From NCBI GenBank assembly GCA_002633005.1, contig NMRA01000090.1:993500-1049452 (forward strand): a stretch of DNA of 55,953 nucleotides, read 5' to 3'. Below the pieces are notes generated by a model. It was not told the origin of the DNA. It made no database searches and saw nothing but the letters and a program-made list of their open reading frames with translations. This stretch comes from Phoronis australis (lineage: Eukaryota; Phoronida; Phoronidae). Of this stretch, positions 10,901 to 21,028 are shown piece after piece. Position 1 is the stretch's first letter; each line of letters starts with the position of its first letter. A program made the translations under genes and the position numbers.

Positions 10901-13900
10901 TGAGAGACAAGCAGATAGAATTTGAAAAGGAAATGAATAAGGTTAAGCATAAACATGCGCAGATGGAGGCTGCTCGAAAGGAGGAACGGCGCAGGGAGCA
11001 GCAGAAGTTGGCAGCAAATCCAGTGATTGGTTCATCTGCAATGAGTGGTGTTCTGGTAATTTTGAGTCTTTGTTGGCATGTTTTTACGAAATTTTTCTCT
11101 TGTTATTCTCTTTTTCATTGCTATACTTGACGGTGATTCCTTGAATGCATTGGTGATGTGTCAGGCATAGGAGCTGTTGCAGCTGATTTGAGTTGATTTC
11201 AAGTTGTGGCACATATCCTTGATGTATTCAATTTTTGCATCTTGTACAGTAAATTCCAATAACAGGCAGACAAAATGATGTGGAATTCTCTGTCAAAATG
11301 ACTGAACTTAAGTGTAATAATGCCCCGTCATTACAGCTAAGTGCTAACGGGATTCACTGCCAGAGTGCCTGGAATGAACCGAAATGATGGGAAAACAAAT
11401 TTTTGTCCAATTACTTCTGTGTAAGTCAACAATAAGTTTTCACCAATTCTAGTACGGTTCAAGGCAGCCCTGGCTGCTGTCAATTCTAGATTGCTCTGAG
11501 TCTTCTCATAATTTCGGAACAACACTCACTCTTTTATTGACACATTGTGTATTAACCGTGATGTCAAAGTGAAGGCATGCACGCTACTGTAAGGGAGATA
11601 TTTGTGAATTTTTTTAAGATTAGTGCAGACTGAGCTTTAGTGGTTGGATATGGTTGGTTGTGAGGACAGTTTGCATTGACTGCTGTTTCTGGTAAAGAAC
11701 ACCCTCAAATAATTCAACATGTCTATATTTTTCAGCCAAGAGAGACTCAATGGGATGGGGTGAGTGATCAACTCAACAGAGCTCCTGCTGATGTCAGGGG
11801 AGGTAACTCCCAGTCTTCACATTGTCACGCCAATGGAGCCTCAGACACCACTTGCACGGGTGAACGGGATGTGCCAGAGAGTCCTTTACATGGTACATAT
11901 ACATTAGTCACGATTGTTTTGATTTGTTAGAAGTGCTGGGCCCTCAATGCTTCGATTTTGGGACTGAATGTCGGTCCCATTCCCTTCTGAAAATATTTAA
12001 ATTCATGAAAATCACCCCAATCAGGCCCAAACATTTCCCTGTGACAAATGATTAAAAGAATTCTCCTCAATAATGAATCACTTCTAACTCGGGCAGACTC
12101 TCGAATTCAAAAGGTTTTAATCTAAAATCTCCACTTCTAAAGCCGTGCCTTATTTGAGTTTACTGTCTCGATGTGGAGAACACAATAAAGATTAGTCTAT
12201 CTCAAGTATAGGTGTGATCACATAGTGTTGAGCAAAGGAAGTCAAGACTGAATGTTGTGGCGACCAGGGCTGGAATTGGTGTTGATNGGAGGGGGGGTCT
12301 CTCTCAATAAAAAATTCTTTTCTCAGAAGGCACAGACATCTCCCCCTTAGGTGGGCGTGAGTTTCTCATTGCGTAATTGCTGTTTTAATCTTATTTCTCG
12401 TCACTGCAAATTTATTTTGATGACAGTAACTAACTACAATTAATATTATGTTAAAGACATTTTTCAGACTTGTTTGTTGCAACTTCCATGTTGCAGCTAG
12501 AGCACTGCTACAAGCAGACAACATTTTTGAAAAATTGTTGGCAACAACATATCAGAATAGCACTTGAAAAACGAGAAATGCAATTTTGCAATTATTTTTG
12601 TCCGAAATTGGTGAGATTTTACTGTACTAGGTCTAGAATAATTTTGCCTGATTACACACGAGTATGAACTCTTATTTAGGTTTACTGAGAGCCATTGAGC
12701 CAGCTGTTAAAGATGGTGGCAACCTAACGGTCAACATAGAAAACCTGCAGATTGGGAACAACAACCAGGTGATGAAGACATCCTGTGGAGACACAGCAGG
12801 TGACAGGGACGGGGATGAGGATGTGGTGTACGTGCGTAAGGACACCAGCCATGACCCCCGGTGAGTCGGCGGCATCTGTGCTGGCATTAGCGCGTGGGTT
12901 ACACATTGTCTCCTATTAATTACAGTAGCAAAGATTGTGGTTAAAAGTAGTCCTGAGAGCAATGGACTCTTACTGTAATTTCTCTGCCCTTTAATCATTC
13001 ATTTGTGATTGTTGTCCAGCTCTTTGTTTTGTTGGCTGTTGTTGGAACCAATAGTCAGAGTCTTGCTTTTATTTCAGTGCTGCGAATAGTCAAGAAGCAA
13101 GTGAACAGACATTGGTGATATCTAGTGTTCATAAAGTTGATAGGTGAGTGGGAAATGTTTGTCAAGATCTTGAGACAACTGTGTCATAAACAGTATCCAG
13201 TCACAGGTATACCCAAGATCTGCCCAGGCATATATTTGCCAGCACCAGGTATACTCAAGATCTGCCCAGGCATATATTTGCCAGCACCAGGTATACCCAA
13301 GATCTGCCCAGGCATATATTTGCCAGCACCAGGTATACCCAAGATCTGTCCAGGCATATATTTGCCAGCACCAGGTATACCCAAGATCTGCCCAGGCATA
13401 TATTTGCCACCACCAGGTATACCCAAGATCTGCCCAGGCATATATTTGTCAGCACCAGGTATACCCAAGATCTGCCCAGGCATATATTTGCCAGCACCAG
13501 GTATACCCAAGATCTGCCCAGGCATATATTTGCCAGCACCAGATCATGTTACAACCTGGCCCGGTTGGTTAATGTCAAGTGTTCACCTGTCGTGTGGCAT
13601 TGCAATGGTGGATACCTGGCTGCTCCAACTACATGTAGGTATCCATCAAGTTGACTTTCAGTGATTGCTAATGCCCTTACTAAAGTAAATGCGCTAAGCT
13701 TTTGGACAGCCTTCAACAATGAAGGAATGCCGCGATTTAGCTAGGAGGTTGCAAATCTTGGGCATATAGTTAGAGAGTTACATCACCTCTGGATATCTAT
13801 ACCTGGATTTAATCATGTCTTGTGGCTTCTATATGAAACTGTGAAATTGCCCTTCAGTTCAAGCCATAACCCCTAAAAAGCTCAAGTCTATAATATTAAT

Positions 13901-16900
13901 TAATTCTACATCAATCCTTTATTTTTTTCAAATTTTGGTACATTTAAATTTCAGTCCACAAATGGTCTTTCACAACATTTAATTATTCACGACTGTTTGC
14001 GTCTCTATTTTTTTCCAAAAGAAGCAAAACTTGGAATTTTTCTCAACATTCGGTGGGTTTGCTTTTTTGTTCACCCTGTACGATGACTGGGAATTCTGTT
14101 TCATCTTGTTGGACCACTTTTGGCAGGCACTGTATTTTATTCTAATGGCCATAACACTTCAAGTAACCATTCATTTGGTGGCTCATCAGTTATTGACTCA
14201 AGACCAAGTTTGCTTCCGTAATAGGCCCTAAATATGGGTAAATTTGGAACATCACATTTCAAAAATGGCTGATTGTATTCTTGTGAATCTTCCAGAGACT
14301 ACACATTGTTCTCCAAAACACTGTTGGGAAGTGCTATAAAAACATTGTAACAGTTGAAAATAAGACCTTTCTGATTTCCATGACAAAATGAAAACAAAAC
14401 GATAATTTTAGAAAAGTGTAATCTCACTCAGCATTTATGGGGTCTCATAATGAACATTTACACGAAGTAAAATATTATTATGTTATTGATATCATTGTTT
14501 TGCTCTCAGTGGTTTTACCTTTCTTTATACTTAATGTTACTAAAAAGATAAGGTTAATATGCGACTCAACTAATGGCAGATTGGTACATGAAATGTCAAA
14601 GACCAAATTTTAAGGCTTTCTGCTTCTAGAAAACATATACTGCAAACCTCACAGATACAGACAAAATGCAATTTAATTCGGAAATACCAAATACGAAAGT
14701 AACATGAAAAATACCTCAATACTGCCGCTCCCTGGCTCTCCTCACTGATGCCAAATATGCACTGCCACAATGTGAGTAAATCGAGTCAGCGCACAACTCT
14801 TATACTGAAATGAGGGTCGGGTCACATGCAAATTACATTCAGTCTATTCATCCATGAATATACACGTGACCATGAGCCACCCGGAGCAAACAAACGTGAA
14901 GTATCTTACAATAAAGTTTTGTAGATATTTGACTAAATACACCAGTGAGGTAATTTAAGTCTAACAAAATTCCATCTGCCTTTCAGTGATCGTTTAGATG
15001 ATGCCTGTATCACCAGTGTGAAGAGTACTATGTCCAGTGGTGTGGTGGCGAACGTTGCTGGCGCGGAGGCGAGTCTTGCCCCAGGGTTGACCACATGTAC
15101 AGAACAGAAGGTTTTAAGTCCCAGAGAGCAGCATGAAAACACAGGTGAAATAGACTGGCAGATGATGCTGCCCTCTGTTGTTTTCTGGACTCGCTTATTG
15201 AATTTTCAGGGATCGAAGTCTGCAGACTGTAATGAGTGTTTGACATAATGTTGTCTAGTTTTGAGTTTTGACAAAGATTTTGTAATTTCAACCTGGAAAT
15301 TGGTTATGTTACTGCGATTTGATATCAGTCTGAACTTAAATCAACCGAATGTAGTTTTTAAAAATGGCGACAATATTGCTTCTCATCAAAACTGAGGAAA
15401 TTTCGGAACCAAAAATTTCTGTTAATATTTGTATGAATTAGTGTACCAATTATTCTTTCTGGTTCAAAATGTTTCTTCTTTGTTACAAAGGTTTTTTCCA
15501 TACAAATAATTTTTATCATGGCTGAGATTTTGTAGCAATTCAGTTAGCCCTTGAAAAGAGGAAATACTGCAACATTAATTTGGGCAATTATTTTTGTGTG
15601 AATAAGAAAAAGTCTTAAAACCTAACTTTGAACCTTTGTGTGTGAAATGTATTGAGACAGTGCAAGTTAAGCCAACCGTTTTTTAATGCAAAATACTTAA
15701 TATGTGATGGGATGATACAATATGCCGTAACAAAGTTCGGAGTTCATCTACAAAATCACATGTCCAGTGTTACCAAAGTAACGAAATTGCCTTTGTAGCC
15801 TTGCAGTAAAACTTTTGCACCTGTCCAGCAACATGAACAGAAAGTTAAAAAGTGCATAACATCAAAATATGACAACTATCCAAATTGATATACAGTACAA
15901 ATTGATATACAGTACAAATTGACATACAGTACAAATTGATATACAGTACAAATTGATATACAGTACAAATTGACATACAGTACAAATTGACATACAGTAC
16001 AAATTGACATACAGTACAAAGTAATTCAACTGGACAATGTGGACTGTTGACTTTTTTATTACTTTTAGTAAAATTGTAATGAACACGTCAGGCCTTTCCC
16101 TACAGTGTGTCCGGGGCATCCAAAAGGAAACTAGATTCAAATTTAGATACCCAGTTAGAAGACTCTGTTCAGCATTTGAAAACCCAAATAACTGAGCAAC
16201 TAAGCATTGGCTCCTCTTACTAGCTGCAGCTCAGGGACCAACAGTTCACTTACCTGTCCAGGATAAAATAGTTGGTTTAGAAATGATGGAAGACACAAAA
16301 AATAGTGCACATCAACCATTTTTTCATGGTAACATACCACAGTATAACAGCAATATGATTTGAGATTATAAAATGCTGCTGTGCATTATTGGTCAAGGAC
16401 GCCCTGAGAAATTGAAAATCTCATTTTGCATGCCTTATTTTGAAACCCTGGATGAACCGCTGAATGAACCTCTTGTTTAGTCTGGAGATTTTCGTAGTTT
16501 AACTGTGAACAAATTTCTGTGCTTTGTCAGCTTGCTTTGCAAATTTCCTGTGTGGATAGTAATAATTTCTGTGTTAACATTCATGTTGGCAACACATGCA
16601 ACAGGATGGGAAGGAGATGAGATCAAACAAATTGGTATCTTTGCAAATACGCAATGTGATATGCAGTTTATTTTCAACTTTAGCGTATGTGGAGTCACTG
16701 AAGATGATACAGACAAAGTCCGTTCCTGACATTGACGTTGGAGACCCAAAGAGCTCCAAGTCTTGCAATAGTGCTGTCTCATCTCCTTTCATGGATGGGA
16801 TGTCCACTCAAGGCGGGACCAGCATCGAGGGTACTTCGGTTAAGGGTTTGTGTCTGAGCGGCTCTGGGAGTGCAGACATTGCTGATGGTGGAGCTGATGT

Positions 16901-18917
16901 TCAGAGGGAGACTCCATCGCACTATATCTGCCAGGCGGACGAAGATCCTGCTAATCAAGCAGAGATGATGGCCCAGAAATTAGGTAGGAAATGTTCACGG
17001 TGAGAAAGGCATGCCCTCTGGTGTAGATTATGCCCGGGTACATGCTTTTTAATTTAAAGCGAGAAATAATTAATGATCCTGTGAGCACGGTTCAGTGCCT
17101 ACAGTCCAAAGGCTGTATTGTATAAAGGTTCAATAGTTGGACAGCAATAGTCGATGTCTGTTTAGTTCAAAGACTCCATAATTTGAAGTTTTTATTGGGT
17201 GAAAGTTATATAGTTGGTTCTAGAAAACATTCAAAATATAGACAATGTTTAGGTCACAGACTGCAGCGACCTCTACAGTAGTGAAGTAGAATCTCAGAAA
17301 ATAAGAGTGTGTTACGAGCATTTTCAGAAAATTGGAAGCTTGAGGATGAAGAAGTAATTGTCACGTTTGCCAGTCGATACAAAGGGATGGATCTCAGTTT
17401 TTGCCAAACAGGTTTACCAATGCGTAAACTGTAAGTTAATTGCTGCGGTCAATTCGCAGGCGAGTAGAAATCATGTTCTGTAATCCCTAGTGGCGACAAG
17501 TTTTATATTTGATCGCACTTCCATTTTGTAGTCGCTCATGGCAGCTTCGGGGTTGCAAAGTTATGTCCTGCATGTGTGTGTGTATGTGTGTGGGTGTGGG
17601 NTGTGTGTGGGTGTGTGTGTGGGTGTGGGTGTGTGTGTGTTTGTGTGTGTGTGTGTGTTTTCATGCCCTTGGGAAGGTGCAGCTGTGTCCAAATCTGAGC
17701 ACTTTTGTCTGTTTACCAATTTTGCATTGTATTGTTTTGAATTGTGTCGATATTGAATTGTGTTGTATTGAACTCTATTGTATTTTATAAAGTATTTTCT
17801 TGGACAAACAATATTTAATCAAACATATTAAATCAATCAATAAAAAATATGAAACATGTCTCAAATTGGTTCACAGTCAAATTACAGGTGATTTCTGGAC
17901 ATAGAATTATCTGGCAGTTATCGCTTAAAGCTTTTGGTTATCTGGATTGGCCATGGACGTACTTTTTTTGCAAAACTATCCTAAAAAGCATGGTTACATG
18001 ACCTAATTAATACCAAATTGGTGTAGAGTCAAAAATACAATTTCAAGGAATTTCTACTCTCGGAAAACATATAATTTTGCAGAGTTAAATTTGATGTTTT
18101 AGTTGATATTTTCCTAAGTGTACAGACTTGGCGACAAGGTCCTACATAACCTTAAATGTGCGCTAGTGAAGTTGGCTAAGTATCCATTACGGTGCCAAGA
18201 ATTGATAAAACTGCATCAAAAACATCCAGGTGTATGACCTCCTCATTTGTGCAAGAGTCACTATAACTGCATCTGTTGATGACACTTGGTCTGCTCCCAC
18301 CCACTCTGTGGAAATTAAAAATAACCTATTTCTGGTACACGAGATGTAATGTAAGGATTTATCCCAGCATCTTTCGATCTATTTAAGGTAACTACGAATT
18401 GCCAGTCAAAGTACGTTATGCTGGCGTGAACAAAGAATCAGGCACCCCCCAGTCACTCACATTCACTCAGGCGTCCGTCGATGAAGGGTCCCCGTCTTTG
18501 CCATCGTCTGCCTTCCCGACAGTCGTCGATGCACATGGAGAACAGGACACGTCCGAGCCAATCAGAATACCAGGGAATGCTGACGAATCATTGCAAAGAC
18601 ACACAGCATGCAGTTATGACATCGGCTGTTCATCGTCAGAGGCTTCTGGAAGAGGAGAGGAATCTAATGTAAATTGTGAGAGCAGTACTACTTGGTATCG
18701 TACACTAGATGATGCTAGTGATCTAAATGGTAGCATGTCACCAGGACAGACAGCTAGAAGTGAGCAAACGGAGAAACAATGTCTTGACCCATTGAGCCAC
18801 AAACGCCAGTATTTGACAACAGAGGGCACTCACGCTGAAACTGAACCAGGGTCAGATGTTGTTGAGGATAGCAGATCAAAAACAAATGGTGGAGGCAAAA
18901 AATGTGCGATAATGTGA
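4911..18917 (+). CDS. TICAM-like TIR adaptor with RHIM and CaaX box (9 exons)
   Basis: Joined exons: 4911-4997, 9401-9625, 10445-11055, 11736-11892, 12680-12860, 13078-13143, 14987-15144, 16684-16983, 18388-18917. All phases match and give about 770 residues; the N-terminus is missing. Numbering from the first codon here, a TIR domain lies near 75-209 (MVFYAAHD strand, ELDKAMRRSTYWLFYLTSE, WSIIPIF). It most resembles TICAM1/TICAM2 TIRs, not MyD88. A charged helix follows (about 209-294), then a RHIM-like core LQIGNNN (382-388), TLVIS (431-435), and a C-terminal KKCAIM. TICAM family members link Toll-like receptors to NF-kB/IRF signalling; RHIMs assemble amyloid complexes with RIP-type kinases. 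I infer an innate immune adaptor tethered to membranes by prenylation. The family assignment is strong; the downstream partners are inference. Confidence 0.85.
5551..6615. mobile_element. Element with 10-bp terminal inverted repeats and internal ~145-bp tandem units
   Basis: The left end TGCGCCCACA (5551-5560) is the exact inverse of TGTGGGCGCA (6606-6615). Inside, diverged units of about 145 bp repeat the words CCTAGTGGCAATTTTAG, TTTTTTACG, GTATCT and TTCATGAAATTTGG. A GTCC-rich microsatellite lies near the left end. Related units continue outside on both sides (about 5100-5540 and 6640-6860). It has no coding capacity and looks like a non-autonomous DNA element with an internal tandem array. 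Confidence 0.65.
5594..5658. repeat. GTCC / GTCCGGC microsatellite
   Basis: About seven GTCC units are followed by GGCGTCC-type heptamers. Open frames reading SVRPSVRP in one strand and TDGRTDGR in the other arise purely from this repeat. Confidence 0.9.
7340..7700 (+). mobile_element. 3' fragment of a non-LTR retrotransposon
   Basis: The translation contains MGSPVCPGWGTDLKTP, the Cys-rich tail typical of RNase H-bearing non-LTR retrotransposon proteins, followed by a decayed C-terminus. Its DNA matches 29865-30140 (shared GGGCAGCCCAGTGTGTCC-like, GAGGCTCCCGTG-like and CACGTCTGATGCACYGCAAA words). One Cys of the tail is replaced by Trp, and there are stops. It is a dead fragment. Confidence 0.65.
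8575..9172. repeat. 13-bp satellite (AGCGTAGTGTATC)n
   Basis: About 45 imperfect copies of a 13-bp unit form a 600-bp array. Variants replace TATC with TAGC, or GCG with GTG or CATA. An assembly gap of six N lies at 8717-8722, so the real length is uncertain. It ends about 230 bp before the acceptor of the TIR-domain exon at 9401. Confidence 0.95.
9401..9625 (+). CDS. TIR adaptor exon: Ser-rich linker and start of TIR
   Basis: Acceptor ACTTTTTCAG and donor AATG|GTAAGA bound this exon. It encodes a Ser/Gly-rich stretch (SSGSSGYAS), an acidic linker (GDSEDDND), then the first TIR strand MVFYAAHDYDDAEKWIEDI, comparable to TIR box 1 and helix A of TICAM proteins. It ends in phase 1 inside the loop after helix A. 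Confidence 0.85.
10100..10425 (+). repeat. Interspersed repeat, copy 2
   Basis: Second copy of the element at 3230-3545, in the same orientation. It ends about 20 bp before the acceptor of the exon at 10445. Additional short matches of the AGGTCGCCAAA type occur at 9880-9920. Confidence 0.6.
10445..11055 (+). CDS. TIR adaptor exon: rest of TIR and long charged helix
   Basis: Acceptor CCTTTTTTCAG; donor GTTCTG|GTAATT; 203 codons. It carries the remaining TIR domain (HELDKAMRRSTYWLFYLTSE for helix B/strand C, WSIIPIFTAPKDKL for strand D/box 3 region). About 85 residues very rich in E, K and R follow (LERE, REKAKIKRDDELRDK, KEERRREQQK), predicted as a coiled coil or single alpha helix. The TIR helix C region reads ECLEEAL and lacks the usual Trp-Cys pair. 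Vertebrate TICAMs have no comparable helix directly after the TIR. Confidence 0.9.
11736..11892 (+). CDS. TIR adaptor exon with PRETQW motif
   Basis: Acceptor TATTTTTCAG joins in phase 0; donor CATG|GTACAT leaves in phase 1. The first residues are PRETQWD, which fits the TRAF6-binding consensus PxExx(aromatic/acidic). The rest is polar and probably disordered, with several Cys and His residues. The motif is short and could occur by chance. Confidence 0.75.
12680..12860 (+). CDS. TIR adaptor exon carrying the RHIM-like motif
   Basis: Acceptor CTTATTTAG and donor CCCG|GTGAGT bound 59 codons. The central peptide NLTVNIENLQIGNNNQVMK matches the RHIM core (V/I/L)Q(V/I/L)GxxN followed by hydrophobics, as in RIPK1 (IQIG), RIPK3 (VQVG) and TRIF (VQLG). 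The flanking beta-prone Val/Ile residues also fit. An acidic stretch (GDRDGDEDVV) follows. The canonical Met two residues after the Asn is Val here, with Met next to it. Confidence 0.85.
13078..13143 (+). CDS. TIR adaptor exon with pLxIS-like motif
   Basis: Acceptor CTTTTATTTCAG and donor GATAG|GTGAGT bound a 21-codon exon in phase 2 at both ends. It encodes SEQTLVISSVHKVD. TLVIS fits the pLxIS pattern (hydrophilic, Leu, any, Ile, Ser) that recruits IRF3 once phosphorylated in STING, MAVS and TRIF. An Ser-Ser pair follows directly. Whether it works here is unknown. Confidence 0.75.
13206..13541. repeat. 42-bp minisatellite, eight exact-length units
   Basis: Eight consecutive 42-bp units without any length change occupy exactly 336 bp, with only a few substitutions. 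Each unit begins GGTATACCCAAGATCTGCCC. Because 42 is divisible by 3, long open frames appear on both strands; these are artefacts. It lies in the TIR-gene intron just after the exon ending at 13143. Confidence 0.95.
14987..15144 (+). CDS. TIR adaptor exon with PREQHE motif
   Basis: Acceptor TGCCTTTCAG; donor ACAG|GTGAAA; 52 codons plus split codons. The sequence is Ala/Ser/Val-rich and ends in SPREQHENT, a second match to the TRAF6 consensus PxExx(acidic). No folded domain is recognised. Confidence 0.75.
15881..16020. repeat. 17-bp tandem repeat
   Basis: About eight copies of a 17-bp unit (CAAATTGATATACAGTA, with GAT/GAC alternation) lie in the intron between exons 14987-15144 and 16684-16983. 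A reverse-strand open frame over it is repeat-derived. Confidence 0.9.
16684..16983 (+). CDS. TIR adaptor exon, Ser/Gly-rich region
   Basis: Acceptor TTCAACTTTAG and donor TTAG|GTAGGA bound 99 codons. The peptide is Ser/Gly/Asp-rich (CLSGSGSADIADGGAD) and reads as a disordered linker. Phase 1 at both ends agrees with neighbouring exons. I see no known motif beyond many Ser/Thr residues that could be phosphorylated. Confidence 0.75.
17573..17658. repeat. GT-rich microsatellite
   Basis: An imperfect (GT)n / (GGGTGT)n tract with one unresolved base at 17600, in the intron before the terminal exon of the TIR gene. Confidence 0.95.
18388..18917 (+). CDS. TIR adaptor terminal exon ending in CaaX box
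   Basis: The acceptor after CTATTTAAG restores the phase from 16983 (codon GGT). The exon encodes 175 residues of Ser/Thr/Glu-rich sequence and ends GGGKKCAIM then TGA. CAIM is a classical CaaX box; a Met at the X position favours farnesylation, and the KK before it would help membrane binding. The acceptor polypyrimidine tract is modest, so the exact start of the exon is the weakest border. No clear AATAAA follows nearby. Confidence 0.8.
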
Positions 18918-20872
18918 AGTGCTAACTGAAGAGCTATTGGCACAAGTGTACACTTAAAATACCAAAAATAACTGGACAATCTCTTACTGTTTATTGTTGG
19001 CTGTGGCTCAGAGACACCTGTTGGTGGTTGATCATAGGAGAATTTGTGCATGAACTAGTGGCTTTGGTTCGAAACATTGTGCGCTTGGACCTAGTTCAGC
19101 AAGATGTAGACAATTGGCGATGTCTTTAAACAAACAATTGGTGTGTATTGTGAGGAGTTATCTCTGTAATCTTGGGAAAATTGTGTGAGTCAGCTTGCCT
19201 CAGATATTGTTGAAGATGGTGGATTGTACAAGCTCAGTATAAATACTTCCATTCAGTATTTTAAAAGCAGGTAAATTTACCGTTAGATACTGCAAGATGA
19301 TTGCCCGCATGTTTGTGGACTAAAAAGTTAGTTATTGGATGGGTGTTTGAGAAACAAACATTTGTACTTGGCATGTTTGAAAAAATGAATCTTTTATTGT
19401 GTTACACAGGCTATTCGCGTTACTTTGATGTGTCCAACACATTTGTTTCAGGATACTAGTGGCAAGATTTTTCATCTTATACAATGCAAGTAATGAGCAT
19501 GGTTGGAGTTGAGTGATTTTGTTGGTTGCCGTTTGTCTTTAATGGGTTGAGGGTTTTGAAAATGGGCAGTTCCGAAGTATTTTTCCAGTCATGGAGGGCA
19601 GGTTCTCGGGGAATGACCCTTAATCTGCCTGTGCCTATCAAAAGGTGCTCAAAGGCTGTCTATGTTGCCTGTCTCGCTTTGTTCAATCATAGTCAGTTGT
19701 TTGTTTTTCTGTATTTATAATATAATAATGAATCATTGGTCTATGGAAATGTATGCTCTGTGTAAGTAGATCATCATTTGTTATGCACACTTGGTGAGCG
19801 TTGGAGGCTGACCCAAGCTTTTTCTCAGTCATGTAATGATTTATTAAAATGTTGTGTGGTTACACCTTGTGGAAATACATGTAATAGGCGGAGTTCAGTG
19901 TCTAGCTCTGATACACTGGGGTGGCAAAGGAGCAATTCAGTTTTGGGGAACGCCGAAACGGATCGCACAATGCTTCCGGCGACTCAAAACCATCAGTGAA
20001 GTGCAAAGACAATTAATATTTTCCGAAATTTATAAACATTGCATTCATTTTGGTTTAAAATTTTTCCGATTTCGTAATGTACATCCAGTGAATACTGATA
20101 TAGTGCGCTCTACGTAACTGTTTATCAAGGTACATGCAGGGTGGTTGCTTATTTGGTGTGGTTCTTTGAATTGAATTGAAACACTTGCCAGTGACATCTT
20201 TGGAAATCATTATTCCCCTAAGTCAGCCTATGGTTTTAATGACTTCAGTCAGACCCCAGTTCTGTCTTCTCACTTGTTGATGCATCAATGGCGTCAATCT
20301 TGAAAGATAAATTCATGAATCAACTAAAAACTTGATTCTTATTGTGGGTTGTATTTACCCACACTAATTATTGCGAAGTTTAGCTAGGTCACGCTTGCTC
20401 GTCCAGCGGACTCCGAAATGAGCCAAAATTTTCTCCTAACTTTTGAGGGTTGTCTAGGGTTACATACATGTAGTATCATTGTGTTTAATGGATTTGTGTG
20501 GGAAAGTCGCTTTTACTATGTGGTAGGAGGTCAAACCGGGTTCAAGTTTAATGAGGCAGGTCATGGCTGAAGCTGAATAACGAAACGCAGTACGAGTTAT
20601 TGTTACAGCTAGAATTCTTTTCTTATGTACACTAAGTAACGAGGACCGAGATGGGACTAATTTTTCTAGCAATAGGCACGTACTGATAGATTGAGATCGA
20701 ATTCTAGAGTGACGAAAATAGCCAAATGCACAGCTTGGTTTTGTTTGACTGAAGGCGTACGGGATTATTGCCCTTAGAGTCTCAGTACGGAGCAAATCTT
20801 GCACGGTAGATTGTGGTCTTGCGTAGTAAACCACGCCCGTTTGTTATGTCATTTCATTATTCTGTACATATT

Positions 20873-21028
20873 CATGGGCGGTGCAGCTCTGAAAAAATTG
20901 GAGGGGAAAGCCCCCTCTCTCCCGTGTGGTGCACCACCTACATGTATAGACCGTGTGCGGCTTAGCATTGAAGATAGTGGTGGGGCTATAGCCCCGCTCC
21001 AGCCCCCTATGGTGCACCACCGCCCATG
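20873..21028. mobile_element. MITE-like element, GGGCGGTGCA / TGCACCACCGCCC ends
   Basis: The element starts ATGGGCGGTGCAG and ends GGTGCACCACCGCCCAT, giving terminal inverted repeats, with an internal GGGGCTATAGCCCC palindrome and CCCCCTATGGTGCACC. Similar sequences lie at 36328-36400 and 48413-48480, so this is a dispersed family of non-autonomous elements. Confidence 0.6.

Noticed and set aside
10684-10956. 90-codon reverse frame rich in Phe/Leu
   Set aside because: Antisense shadow of the charged helix in the TIR gene.
9401-11055. TIR domain as a SARM1-type NADase
   Set aside because: The pattern is closer to TICAM, and the Trp-Cys-x-x-Glu catalytic context is not intact (ECLEEAL), though one Glu remains. 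Enzyme activity is not supported.
13125-13664. 179-codon frame with repeated GIPKICPGIYLPAP and similar frames on the other strand
   Set aside because: It is the 42-bp minisatellite read in frame; both strands are equally open, and it lies between two well-defined exons.
15862-16140. 92-codon reverse frame with repeated LYCMSICTV
   Set aside because: Derived from the 17-bp tandem array; no splice or protein support.
17509-17790. Frames of repeated Val/Cys/Gly over the GT tract
   Set aside because: Simple-repeat translation containing an unresolved base.
20460-20834. 124-codon reverse-strand open frame
   Set aside because: No recognisable domain, no splice partners, no repeats of protein type; plausible by chance. 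Kept only as a note in the intergenic entry.
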